From contig JAGYPA010000005.1 of assembly GCA_018399255.1 (NCBI GenBank), positions 45,869 to 109,868 of the forward strand: a stretch of 64,000 bases of DNA, written 5' to 3'. A program made the position numbers and the translations under genes. Each line of letters opens with the position of its first letter. The first letter of the stretch is position 1. Source of the DNA: Spirochaetales bacterium. Lineage in GTDB: Bacteria > Spirochaetota > Spirochaetia > JABMQR01. The notes below the pieces were generated by a model. The model searched no databases, was not told the DNA's origin, and was given only the letters and a program-made list of their open reading frames with translations. Below are positions 18,262 to 26,653 of this stretch, one piece after another.

Positions 18262-19989
18262 ATGGACAATAGGTTATCAAAAAAGTCAGCGGGGGGAGGA
18301 GTGAATTTCGCCCTTAAGAAATCAAAGACTGGAATACCAGGGTTTGACGAAATAACTGCCGGAGGTCTGCCCCTGTGTCGCCCGACATTGGTCTGCGGGA
18401 GTGCAGGCAGCGGGAAGACCCTGTTTGCCCTGGAATTCCTGGTAAACGGAATCTTGAAATTTGATGAGCCAGGGGTATTTGTCTCCTTTGAGGAGAACGA
18501 GGCCGAACTGATTGAAAACGTTGCCTCCCTTGGTTGGGATCTTAAGGGACTGACTGAGCAGGGGAAGCTCTTTATTGACCATGTCCATATCGAGCGAAGC
18601 GAAATAGAAGAAACCGGGGAGTTTAACCTGGAAGGGCTCTTTATCCGGATTGAAGCTGCTGCCCGGGCAGTGGGAGCCCGGCGGATCGGGATAGATTCCA
18701 TCGAAGCGCTGTTCAGCGGGTTCAGCAGCGATTCCCTGCTTCGGGCAGAGATTCGCAGACTGTTCCGATGGCTCAAGGCGAAAAATCTCACTGCCGTCAT
18801 AACCGGGGAGAAGGGGAATCAGATGCTCACCCGCCACGGTCTGGAAGAGTATATATCTGATTGCGTACTATTTCTTGATAACCGCATGCAGGGACAGGTA
18901 GCTACCCGCCGCATGCGCATCATAAAATACCGGGGCACCAGCCATGGAACCAACGAGTATCCGTTTCTCCTCACCGAGAGGGGGTTCTCTGTCGTTCCCA
19001 TAACGGCGCTTGCGATGGATTACGAAGTATCCACGCAGCGGGTGTCAACCGGAGTGGAACGGCTTGATACCATGCTGGGGGGCTCCGGCTGCTACCGCGG
19101 TTCCAGCGTTCTGGTATCCGGAACTGCAGGTACTGGTAAAAGCAGCCTTGGAGCCTGCTTTGTCAGTGCCGCCTGCGGCAGGGGTGAGCAGGCCATCTAT
19201 TTTTCATTCGAAGAAGCCCCGAAGCAGATCATCCGCAATATGGGCAGCATCGGAATCGACCTGCAGACCCCGGTAGATCAGGGGCTGCTTACGTTTCATT
19301 CGGTTCGCGTAACATCGTTCGGGCTGGAGATGCATTTAGCCGGGATGCTGCGTATGATTGATGAGGTCAAGCCAGCGGTTGTTGTCATAGATCCGATTTC
19401 CAACCTCAACAGCGTGGCGGTACTCGAGGATGTAAAGGAGATGCTGGCCCGTATTATCGATTATATGAAAATGCAGGGGATAACCGCGGTTTTTACCGAT
19501 TTGTCACATACCGGATCATCTCTGGAGGCAACCGAAGCCGGAATTTCCTCACTGATGGATACCTGGATTCTTCTGCGCGACATTGAACTGAACGGGGAAC
19601 GTAACCGCGGCATGTATGTGCTGAAATCTAGAGGCATGTCTCATTCCAATCAGATTCGTGAGTTTATCATATCCCGTGAGGGTATTTCCCTCAAGGATGT
19701 CTATATCGGTCCGGGCGGGGTGCTTACCGGAACAGCCCGGGTAGTGCAGGAGGCGGCAGAGACCGAAGAGCAGATTCTGCGCCAGCGAAAAGCCGACTCT
19801 ATGCGGCAGGAACTGAAACGCAGGGAAAAAGCCCTGCAGATGCGGATTCAGGAGCTTCAGGATGCTTTTGCTGCCGAAAAAGAGGAGATTGAGCAGGAGT
19901 TGGCAGAAACACAGGCAAAAGAGAAGAATCTGGCGTATAATAAATCAGCGCTGGCTGCCATGCGGGGCCGGGACAAAGAAGAGAGGTAG
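18262..19989 (+). CDS. kaiC: KaiC-like double RecA-fold ATPase/autokinase
   Basis: KaiC homologue of 575 residues with two tandem KaiC domains: CI (about 10-240) with Walker A G-S-A-G-S-G-K52-T, and CII (about 255-490) with G-T-A-G-T-G-K293-S. Paired catalytic glutamates follow each P-loop (S-F-E-E in both halves). At the position of the clock KaiC phosphosites the sequence reads G-I-S-S-L-M-D (S429, S430), so both phosphorylatable residues exist, with Ser replacing Thr. The C-terminus is not the cyanobacterial A-loop type but a predicted coiled coil (about 505-560, rich in K, R, E, Q). Two KaiB genes and a hybrid kinase follow in the same direction, and no KaiA is present. It probably works as a KaiC-KaiB signalling switch or timer feeding the kinase, which is inference. 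Confidence 0.93.
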   Translation: MDNRLSKKSAGGGVNFALKKSKTGIPGFDEITAGGLPLCRPTLVCGSAGSGKTLFALEFLVNGILKFDEPGVFVSFEENEAELIENVASLGWDLKGLTEQGKLFIDHVHIERSEIEETGEFNLEGLFIRIEAAARAVGARRIGIDSIEALFSGFSSDSLLRAEIRRLFRWLKAKNLTAVITGEKGNQMLTRHGLEEYISDCVLFLDNRMQGQVATRRMRIIKYRGTSHGTNEYPFLLTERGFSVVPITALAMDYEVSTQRVSTGVERLDTMLGGSGCYRGSSVLVSGTAGTGKSSLGACFVSAACGRGEQAIYFSFEEAPKQIIRNMGSIGIDLQTPVDQGLLTFHSVRVTSFGLEMHLAGMLRMIDEVKPAVVVIDPISNLNSVAVLEDVKEMLARIIDYMKMQGITAVFTDLSHTGSSLEATEAGISSLMDTWILLRDIELNGERNRGMYVLKSRGMSHSNQIREFIISREGISLKDVYIGPGGVLTGTARVVQEAAETEEQILRQRKADSMRQELKRREKALQMRIQELQDAFAAEKEEIEQELAETQAKEKNLAYNKSALAAMRGRDKEER

Positions 19990-20000
19990 GAGATGCTCGT

Positions 20001-20342
20001 ATGGCTTTTAACGAGGGTTTAGAGTCGGCAGCCGGTGAAGAAGTATCCGGTGAAGAAGTATTGAGTGACGATTTCTGGGAGCTGCGTCTGTATGTTGCCG
20101 GGCAGACTCCCAACAGTGTGAAAGCGTTTGCCAATCTGAAAAGGATATGCGAGCAGGAGCTGAAAAATCGCTATGTGATAAAGGTTATCGATTTGCTGGA
20201 AAACCCGCAGCTTGCCAAGGGAGACCAGATAATAGCCGTCCCCACGCTTGTGAGAAAACTGCCGGTTCCCGTCAAGAAAATTGTGGGAACCCTGCAGGAC
20301 AGCGAACGGGTTCTTGTCGGGTTGGATTTGAGAAGACAGTAG
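20001..20342 (+). CDS. kaiB: KaiB-like protein 1
   Basis: Small KaiB/thioredoxin-fold protein of 113 residues. After a variable acidic N-terminus containing a duplicated G-E-E-V-S/L segment (15-bp repeat, 20034-20063), the KaiB core starts at [12 protein letters not shown] and continues through [11 protein letters not shown] and V-P-T-L-V-R-K-L-P to G-L-D-L. The P-x-L-V-x-x-L-P stretch corresponds to the region involved in KaiB fold-switching and KaiC binding in the known family. It starts 11 bp after kaiC with GGAG as ribosome-binding site, so it is in the same operon. Confidence 0.92.
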   Translation: MAFNEGLESAAGEEVSGEEVLSDDFWELRLYVAGQTPNSVKAFANLKRICEQELKNRYVIKVIDLLENPQLAKGDQIIAVPTLVRKLPVPVKKIVGTLQDSERVLVGLDLRRQ

Positions 20343-20423
20343 ATGAGAAGACAGCAGCCGGAAAAACAGAATATAAAAAATGCATGAGGAAAAAGACCAT
20401 GCAAAGGGACGGAAGTAACAAGT

Positions 20424-20771
20424 ATGCCGGAAAAAAGTGATGATGTCACAGAAGCCTTAGAAAAAGAACTGCTGCAGTATAACGAAGGTATGTATATTCT
20501 GCGTTTATATATCGCAGGAAGTACTCAGCGTTCGGTGAAAGCGATAACCAGCATCAAGGAGATCTGTGAGAAGCATCTGCAGGGACGGGTCCAGCTTGAG
20601 GTTATCGATACCTATCAGAAGCCGCAGCTCGCCAGAAAGGATCAGGTTATTGCCCTGCCGACCTTGATCAAGGAGCTTCCTCTGCCGCTCAAGCGGATAA
20701 TCGGGGATCTTTCTGATACGGAGAAAGTGCTGGTAGGGCTCGATTTGATTGAAAAGGATGCAGGACGGTAG
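20424..20771 (+). CDS. kaiB: KaiB-like protein 2
   Basis: Second KaiB homologue, 115 residues, clearly paralogous to the first: L-R-L-Y-I-A-G-S-T, V-I-D-T-Y-Q-K-P-Q-L-A-R, A-L-P-T-L-I-K-E-L-P-L-P and V-L-V-G-L-D-L. The two copies differ enough in sequence to have different partners or kinetics. It ends 3 bp before the kinase start, so the kinase is probably translated by coupling. Having two KaiB proteins beside one KaiC and one kinase is a known arrangement outside cyanobacteria, but their division of labour is not established from sequence. Confidence 0.92.
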   Translation: MPEKSDDVTEALEKELLQYNEGMYILRLYIAGSTQRSVKAITSIKEICEKHLQGRVQLEVIDTYQKPQLARKDQVIALPTLIKELPLPLKRIIGDLSDTEKVLVGLDLIEKDAGR

Positions 20772-20774
20772 CCT

Positions 20775-23624
20775 ATGAATACCGCTGAACGGCAGCTTGC
20801 ACAGATAAGAGAAGAGAATGCGCAGCTGCGTCGTGAGCTGGAAGAGGCACAGGATGCCCTCAACGCTATTTACAGCGGAGAAGTGGATGCTTTGGTGGTC
20901 AACACTTCTGCCGGGGATCAGATATTCTCCCTGCAGAGCGCCGATTACAGCTACCGCCTGCTGATAGAAAGCATGCAGGAGGGTGCGGTTACCCTCAGTG
21001 AAGACAAGAGCGTGCTCTATGCAAATAAGTTTGTCGAAAAGCTGCTGGATATCCCGCTCGAGAAAATTATCGGCAGTCAGTTCATCCGCTTTGTCCATGA
21101 GGCCGATCTTGACGGATTTTTTTCGTTGCTCAGGCAGCAGGATCTGGAAAACGATTCTGCTGCAGCTGAAGTGCGGCTGCTCTCCCGAAGCGGCAGACCT
21201 GTCCCGGCCAGGATATCTGCCAGCAGGATTTTTCTGGAAAATATCCCTGTCTACTCCATGGTTGTTACAGACTTGAGTATGCATAAGCGGCATGAGCAGA
21301 TGTTGGCAGAGGAGCAGCTGAGCCGGAATATTATACGCCAATCGGTGAACGCCATTATTGTCTGCGATGAACGGGGAGTGGTTATAAGGGCTAATCAGGC
21401 GGCCTCTGATTTGATCAGGAGCAGCTGCCTCAACCTGCCGTTCAGAGAGGCCTTTCACATCTATGTAAATGATTCGACCAGCCCTGATCAATTTGAACTG
21501 CTGAGGATTGAGAAGGTTATTGCCGGGGAGACGTATCATTCCAGCGAGGCCAGGATTCACCATGAAGATGGGGAGGACGACTATCTGTCGCTGAGCGCAT
21601 CGCCGATGGCGGATGATGCCGGGCAGGTAATCGGGGCGGTGATAAATATTGCCGATATCTCGCTGCAGAAGCGAACCGAACAGGTGCTCAGGGAGCAGAA
21701 CGACTACATTCAGACAATTGTTGACAACCTGCCCATCGGGTTGGCGGTCAGATATCTCGAGGATGGTACTGCCACCTATATCAATAAGCGCTTTGAAGAG
21801 ATCTACGGCTGGCCGGCGGAAGACCTCCGGAATACTGAAATGTTTTATGACCATGTATATCCCGATCCCGCATACCGGCAGTATATGAGGAGCCGGATCG
21901 AGGCTGACAGAGCCTCCGGCGATCTGGAGAGAATGTACTGGAAGAATATTGAGGTAACCCGGAAAGACGGAACCAGAAGGATAGTATCGGCAAAAAATAT
22001 CCCCATCTTCAATCAGAACTTCATGATATCTACGGTTCAGGACGATACCCAGCAGGCAGCGGCAGAGAGAAAGCTCAAAGAGAGCGAAGAGAAGTACCGT
22101 CTGATTGCCGAGAACACTGTAGACTGCATCTGGATAATGGATATGGATTTCAACTTCACTTTTGTCAATCAGGCTGTTCAAACCATGTTCGGCTATACCC
22201 CCGAGGAATTTGTCTGTACAAATCTCAGGGATCACTGTGGAGAGGAGACCTTCAGAGAGCTGCAGAAGCTTGTCGGGGAAAAGTCTTTAGGAGTGACCGG
22301 GGGGCGGGCGGAACCCGGGTATGCGGAACTGGTCTTTGAAGCGGATCTCCGCAGCAGGACAGGGGAAGCGGTTCCGGTGGAAATACACGGAGCCATTATC
22401 GTTGATGCAGATAAGAAAGCCTCCTCTCTGCAGTGCGTAACCCGGGATGTCCGCGAACGCAATTCGTTTGAGCAGCAGCTGCGGCAGGCTCAGAAGATGG
22501 AAGCGGTGGGAAGGCTGGCCGGCGGAGTTGCCCATGACTACAACAATATGCTCAGCGTTATTCTCGGATATACCGAAATGGCAATGGACCAGCTGGCAAA
22601 AGATGATCCGCTCTATAATGATCTGAATGAGGTTCTGTCGGCAGCAAATCGGTCGCGGGATATAACCCGGCAGCTGCTGGCCTTTGCCCGGAAGCAGACG
22701 ATTGCTCCGGTGGTACTGGATCTGAACAAGACGATCAGCGGTATGCTCAATATGATTCAGCACCTGATCGGAGAGGATATTGCGCTTGACTGGAGTCCGG
22801 GCGAAGAGCTTCCCTGGATCAGGATGGACCCGTCCCAGATAGATCAGCTGATGGTAAATCTCTGCATCAACTCTCGAGATGCCATAGAAGGGATCGGAAG
22901 GATTGCTATTACCACTAGCCGGAAGCAGTTCAGTGAATCTGCACCCGCAGATATTGTCGGCAGCCGTCCCGGAGAATTTGTCATGCTGTCTGTCAGCGAT
23001 AACGGCTGCGGTATGGATCAAGAGACCAGGGATAATATTTTTGAACCCTTCTACACAACGAAAGGGGCCCTGCCTGGCCGAAATCAGGGGACAGGCTTAG
23101 GATTGGCAACGGTGTACGGCATTGTAAGCCAGAATGGGGGTTTTATCGGGGTGGCGAGCAATCCTGGGGAGGGCACAACCTTCCGGCTCTATCTGCCCGT
23201 CTATGCAGGGAATCTGCAGACCGCATCCGATGAGGATGAAATAGAAATACCGCGGGGCTGCGGTGAGACAATCCTCTTGGTGGAAGATGACCGGGCAAAT
23301 ATGCAGATGACCACCATCATGCTGGAAAAACTGGGATATCGGGTCCTGGCAGCCAATGCTCCCAGAGAAGCCTTTCGAATAGCAGAAAAGAACGGCAGCA
23401 GTATCAAGGTCCTTCTGACTGACGTGATTATGCCGGAAATGAACGGGCGCGATCTTGCAGAGAACCTGATCAGCCTCTATCCCGAAATTATGATCATGTT
23501 CATGTCCGGATATACCGCCGATGTCATAGCACACCACGGCGTGCTGGATGAGGGGGTGCACTTTATTCAGAAGCCTTTTTCCATGAGGGATCTGGCTGTG
23601 AGAGTGCAGGAAGCGATAGGCTGA
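20775..23624 (+). CDS. PAS hybrid histidine kinase of the kai operon
   Basis: Hybrid kinase of 949 residues. It starts with a short coiled coil (R-E-E-N-A-Q-L-R-R-E-L-E-E-A) and a segment A-I-Y-S-G-E-V-D-A-L-V-V, followed by about four PAS modules (roughly 55-180, 180-305, 305-435, 435-565). The phospho-acceptor is H587 in [11 protein letters not shown], then an HATPase domain with G-T-G-L-G-L-A, and a receiver domain with D883 in L-L-T-D-V-I-M-P. No membrane segment is seen. It starts 3 bp after kaiB2, so it is the presumed output or input kinase of the Kai module. The H-D-x-N-N HisKA subtype matches the kinases at 48.1 and 55.4 kb. Confidence 0.92.
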   Translation: MNTAERQLAQIREENAQLRRELEEAQDALNAIYSGEVDALVVNTSAGDQIFSLQSADYSYRLLIESMQEGAVTLSEDKSVLYANKFVEKLLDIPLEKIIGSQFIRFVHEADLDGFFSLLRQQDLENDSAAAEVRLLSRSGRPVPARISASRIFLENIPVYSMVVTDLSMHKRHEQMLAEEQLSRNIIRQSVNAIIVCDERGVVIRANQAASDLIRSSCLNLPFREAFHIYVNDSTSPDQFELLRIEKVIAGETYHSSEARIHHEDGEDDYLSLSASPMADDAGQVIGAVINIADISLQKRTEQVLREQNDYIQTIVDNLPIGLAVRYLEDGTATYINKRFEEIYGWPAEDLRNTEMFYDHVYPDPAYRQYMRSRIEADRASGDLERMYWKNIEVTRKDGTRRIVSAKNIPIFNQNFMISTVQDDTQQAAAERKLKESEEKYRLIAENTVDCIWIMDMDFNFTFVNQAVQTMFGYTPEEFVCTNLRDHCGEETFRELQKLVGEKSLGVTGGRAEPGYAELVFEADLRSRTGEAVPVEIHGAIIVDADKKASSLQCVTRDVRERNSFEQQLRQAQKMEAVGRLAGGVAHDYNNMLSVILGYTEMAMDQLAKDDPLYNDLNEVLSAANRSRDITRQLLAFARKQTIAPVVLDLNKTISGMLNMIQHLIGEDIALDWSPGEELPWIRMDPSQIDQLMVNLCINSRDAIEGIGRIAITTSRKQFSESAPADIVGSRPGEFVMLSVSDNGCGMDQETRDNIFEPFYTTKGALPGRNQGTGLGLATVYGIVSQNGGFIGVASNPGEGTTFRLYLPVYAGNLQTASDEDEIEIPRGCGETILLVEDDRANMQMTTIMLEKLGYRVLAANAPREAFRIAEKNGSSIKVLLTDVIMPEMNGRDLAENLISLYPEIMIMFMSGYTADVIAHHGVLDEGVHFIQKPFSMRDLAVRVQEAIG

Positions 23625-23686
23625 TGCGGATACGGAGGCTGATGCTGATGCGGAGACGGAGACGGAGACGGATACGGAGGCGGAAA
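23622..23686. repeat. GA-rich 6-bp-based tandem repeat
   Basis: Degenerate repeats of GCGGAGACGGAG / GCTGATGCGGATACGG type run from the kinase stop codon to the next ribosome-binding site. They could allow slippage that changes spacing between the two genes. Confidence 0.7.
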
Positions 23687-23690
23687 AACT

Positions 23691-25118
23691 GTGAATGAAA
23701 ATGAAAAATTGCAAGTCGGGCTGTTCGGTATTGGACTGGATACCTACTGGCCGCAATTCAACGGTTTGAAAGAGCGGCTGGAGGGGTATCAGCGAGTTAT
23801 TGCGGGTGAACTGCGAAAAGGTGCAGATAGTAATCTTATTGACGCAGGTCTGGTGGATTCTCCCGAACGGGCGCGTGAGGTGGGCTCACTTTTTCGCAAG
23901 AGCCAGGTTGATATCATATTTCTGTATATATCAACCTATGCCCTCTCCTCTACCGTGCTGCCGGTGGTGCAGGCAGCCGGAGTTCCCGTTGTGGTTCTGA
24001 ATATTCAGCCGGTTGCCGCTATCGATTATGAAGCTTTCAACAAGCTTGGTGATCGTGGTCTGATGACCGGTGAGTGGCTGGCTCATTGTCAGGCTTGTTC
24101 GGTTCCGGAAGTTGCCAATGTGTTTAACCGGGCCGGCATCGAATACTATCTGCTGACAGGTTTTCTTGGTGATTCGCGGACATCGGCGCAGCTGGCGGAG
24201 TGGCTTGCAGCGGCGAAAGTGGGTAAAACCATGCGGGAAAACCGGTTGGGCGTCCTCGGCCACTATTATGCGGGTATGCTGGATGTTTATACCGATATGA
24301 CGAAGCAGATTTCTGTCTTTGGCGGGCATATTGACCTTATCGAAATGGACGAGCTGGCGCTTCTCCGGAGAGAGGTTACAGCTGAGGAGACGGACCGGAA
24401 GCTGGAAGAATTTCAGGAAGCCTTCGATGTGGTGCCCGAGTGCGAATCGGCAGAACTGAAACGGGCTGCCGTTACCTCTGCTGCCCTGGATAAGCTGGCT
24501 GAGAGGCATCAGCTTGGGTCGCTGGCCTATTATTATGAGGGGAGTCCCGATTCGGAGCATGAAGCTATAATTACTTCGGTTATCGCCGGCAATACCCTGC
24601 TGACCGGCCGTCATATTCCGGTGGCGGGGGAGTGCGAAATAAAGAATGCCCAGGCGATGAAAATTCTGGACAGCTTCGGGTTCGGCGGTTCTTTTTCCGA
24701 GTTTTACGCGATGGATTTTATTGATGATATTGTGATGCTCGGGCATGACGGGCCGGCCCATGTTGCGATTGCCGAGGGCCGGGTCAAGCTGGTTCCGCTG
24801 CCGGTCTACCACGGGAAGCCGGGGAAGGGGCTGTCGATTCAGATGAGCGTTAAGCATGGTCCGGTTACCATCCTGGCCGTGGTGGATGGTCCGGATGGGG
24901 TGTTCCTGCTTACCGCAGAGGGTGAAAGTGTCCCCGGTCCCATCCTGAATATCGGCAATACCAACAGCCGGTATCGTTTTTCCACCGGAGCAGCGGATTT
25001 TATCGAGCAGTGGTCCAGATTCGGTCCGTCGCATCATTGTGCGGTGGGGCTGGGGCATACTGCTTCAGCGGTGGAAAAGTTCGGAAAGCTGATCGGCATT
25101 CCTGTAAGGAGAGTCTGA
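23691..25118 (+). CDS. L-fucose/L-arabinose isomerase family protein
   Basis: Cytoplasmic protein of 475 residues resembling the L-arabinose/L-fucose isomerase superfamily: an N-terminal Rossmann-like half (V-G-L-F-G-I-G-L-D-T-Y-W-P-Q-F near the start), the conserved-looking N-I-Q-P-V-A-A-I-D-Y, and a C-terminal half with acidic residues in A-G-E-C-E-I-K-N-A and M-D-F-I-D-D that fit the Mn-binding region of the family. The start is GTG, with GGAGG about 10 bp upstream. It stands between the kai kinase and the XRE-cupin operon. The family includes isomerases of uncertain substrate, so neither arabinose nor fucose should be assumed. Confidence 0.8.
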   Translation: MNENEKLQVGLFGIGLDTYWPQFNGLKERLEGYQRVIAGELRKGADSNLIDAGLVDSPERAREVGSLFRKSQVDIIFLYISTYALSSTVLPVVQAAGVPVVVLNIQPVAAIDYEAFNKLGDRGLMTGEWLAHCQACSVPEVANVFNRAGIEYYLLTGFLGDSRTSAQLAEWLAAAKVGKTMRENRLGVLGHYYAGMLDVYTDMTKQISVFGGHIDLIEMDELALLRREVTAEETDRKLEEFQEAFDVVPECESAELKRAAVTSAALDKLAERHQLGSLAYYYEGSPDSEHEAIITSVIAGNTLLTGRHIPVAGECEIKNAQAMKILDSFGFGGSFSEFYAMDFIDDIVMLGHDGPAHVAIAEGRVKLVPLPVYHGKPGKGLSIQMSVKHGPVTILAVVDGPDGVFLLTAEGESVPGPILNIGNTNSRYRFSTGAADFIEQWSRFGPSHHCAVGLGHTASAVEKFGKLIGIPVRRV

Positions 25119-25150
25119 AACCGATCGCTGGAACCTGCCGCTGAAAATTC

Positions 25151-25180
25151 TTGACAGTGTTTCTTTTTATGATACACTGT
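25151..25180 (+). promoter_or_regulatory. Promoter with overlapping palindromic operator for the XRE-cupin gene
   Basis: TTGACA (25151-25156), a 16-bp spacer, TACACT (25173-25178). Seven bases after the -10 comes the ATG, so transcription should begin at or next to the start codon. Superimposed is an inverted repeat, ACAGTGTTTC (25154-25163) and GATACACTGT (25171-25180), with 9/10 matching arms and a 7-bp centre. It covers both promoter hexamers and suits autorepression by the XRE protein encoded immediately downstream. Confidence 0.6.
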
Positions 25181-25185
25181 TTCTT

Positions 25186-25746
25186 ATGGATGAACAGCAG
25201 GTAGGCAAAAATATTCGCGGAATCCGCACCAGCGCCGGGCTCACCGTGACAGCTCTGGCTGCTGAGGCTTCCGTTACGAAAAGTACCCTTTCGAAAATCG
25301 AGAATGGACAGGTCTCTGCTCCCATATCCACCCTGATGCGTGTTGCAAGAGCCCTCGAGGTACCCCTTGCCGATTTCTTTTATGAGGCGGAGAAGGATCC
25401 CGATTACGTTTTCACGAGGAAGGGAGCCGGAAAAATCGTGCACGGCAACGGCACGAAGCTAGGGTACTCGTATGAGGGGCTTGCCCTGGGAAAAAAAGAC
25501 ACGCTTATCGATCCCTTTGTCCTGACCATAGATCCCGAAGATCCTCCCGGCGAATTTTATCATGAAGGTCAGGAGTTCATTTATATGCTCTCGGGAACCC
25601 TTCAGTTTTCGATCGGGGATGATGTTCTGGAGCTGCATGCAGGCGATTCGCTGCTGTTCAACTCCGGCACCACTCACAAAACCCATAATACCGGGGATAC
25701 GCCCGCCCGATTTCTCTGCATTTTTATTCAAAATCCCAAAAAATGA
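25186..25746 (+). CDS. XRE-family regulator with C-terminal cupin domain
   Basis: Transcriptional regulator of 186 residues: an XRE helix-turn-helix (about 7-62, with T-K-S-T-L-S-K-I-E-N-G) and a cupin_2 sensor domain (about 105-182, with Y-H-E-G-Q-E-F-I-Y-M-L-S-G and H-A-G-D-S-L-L-F). No ribosome-binding site precedes the ATG and the predicted transcription start coincides with it, so the mRNA is probably leaderless. Cupin-XRE proteins usually bind small metabolites and control the adjacent metabolic genes, here the SDR and CoA-transferase. The stop overlaps an upstream ATG of the SDR frame. Confidence 0.92.
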   Translation: MDEQQVGKNIRGIRTSAGLTVTALAAEASVTKSTLSKIENGQVSAPISTLMRVARALEVPLADFFYEAEKDPDYVFTRKGAGKIVHGNGTKLGYSYEGLALGKKDTLIDPFVLTIDPEDPPGEFYHEGQEFIYMLSGTLQFSIGDDVLELHAGDSLLFNSGTTHKTHNTGDTPARFLCIFIQNPKK

Positions 25747-25763
25747 ACGACAGGAGCAGAAAC

Positions 25764-26606
25764 ATGAGAACATGTAACCTGGAAGGAAAAATCGCGCTGG
25801 TTACCGGCGGCGGTCAGGGGCTGGGGGCGGCGGCCTGCAGTGCTCTGGCCGAGGCCGGCGCTTCGGTGGTTGTCAACTATTTCGAAGCAGGCGATCACTA
25901 TGCCGGCGATTATGCTGCCGGCGATTATGCTGCCGGTGAACATGCTTCCGGGGGGGATGCTTCCGGGGGGGATGCTTCCGGCAAGGGGGCAAACCGTCTG
26001 CAGGCCGAAGAGACTGCCCGCCAACTGGGCAGCTCAGCAGTAATCTGTCAGGCTGATGTCAGAAATCTTGCGGAAACCGGCGCCATGCTGGACTGGATAG
26101 TTGAGCGCTTCGGAAAAATCGACCTGGTCATCAATAATGCCGGCATTCTCCGAGACCGGACGTTGAAAAAGATGAGCGCAGAGGAGTGGCAGCTGGTCAT
26201 CGACACGAATCTCACCGGGGTCTTCAATGTCTGTCGAAGTGCGGTTCCTCTTCTGTCGAACGGTGGGAGAATTATCAATCTTGCCTCGATTGCCGGTATT
26301 CTGGGATTTTTCGGGCAGTGCAATTATGCTGCCTCGAAGGCCGGGGTGATCGGGTTTACCAAAGCGCTGAGTAAGGAGCTCGGGTATCGCGGGATTACCG
26401 TAAATGCCGTTGCTCCGGGGGTGGTGCTCACTGAGATGGGCAGATCTATTCCCGAGGAGGTGCGGGATGGGATGCTGAAGCAGATTCCTCTCGGCAGGTT
26501 CGGGGAACCGGAAGATATTGCCGATGCGGTGGTCTTTTTATGCAGCGATATGGCGAAATATATTTCCGGCCAGGTTATCCAGGTTAACGGCGGCTGGATA
26601 GGATGA
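25764..26606 (+). CDS. Short-chain dehydrogenase/reductase (FabG-like)
   Basis: NAD(P)-dependent oxidoreductase of about 280 residues. It shows the cofactor motif T-G-G-G-Q-G-L-G near the N-terminus, N-N-A-G, and the catalytic Y188-A-A-S-K192, with a FabG-like C-terminus V-I-Q-V-N-G-G-W. The ATG at 25764 is preferred because of AGGAG 8 bp upstream; the overlapping ATG at 25743 lacks a site. After the second beta strand it carries about 35 extra residues (A-G-D-Y-A / A-S-G-G-D units) encoded by seven 15-bp tandem repeats, placed where the family has a short loop. It probably reduces a 3-oxoacyl thioester or similar ketone, given the CoA-transferase that follows 47 bp later. Confidence 0.92.
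   Translation: MRTCNLEGKIALVTGGGQGLGAAACSALAEAGASVVVNYFEAGDHYAGDYAAGDYAAGEHASGGDASGGDASGKGANRLQAEETARQLGSSAVICQADVRNLAETGAMLDWIVERFGKIDLVINNAGILRDRTLKKMSAEEWQLVIDTNLTGVFNVCRSAVPLLSNGGRIINLASIAGILGFFGQCNYAASKAGVIGFTKALSKELGYRGITVNAVAPGVVLTEMGRSIPEEVRDGMLKQIPLGRFGEPEDIADAVVFLCSDMAKYISGQVIQVNGGWIG
25887..25991 (+). repeat. In-frame 15-bp minisatellite, seven units
   Basis: Seven consecutive 15-bp units (for example GCCGGCGATTATGCT twice identically, then TCCGGGGGGGATGCT twice identically) within the SDR gene. Identical neighbouring copies suggest recent slippage. Confidence 0.9.
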
Positions 26607-26653
26607 AGGTGATGACGCGATGAAGGGAATGACGCGATGAAGGGGACGGTGAG

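Noticed and set aside
20505..22235. Long minus-strand open frame, 576 codons
   Set aside because: It is antisense to kaiB2 and the Kai-operon kinase and shows no domain or ribosome-binding site.
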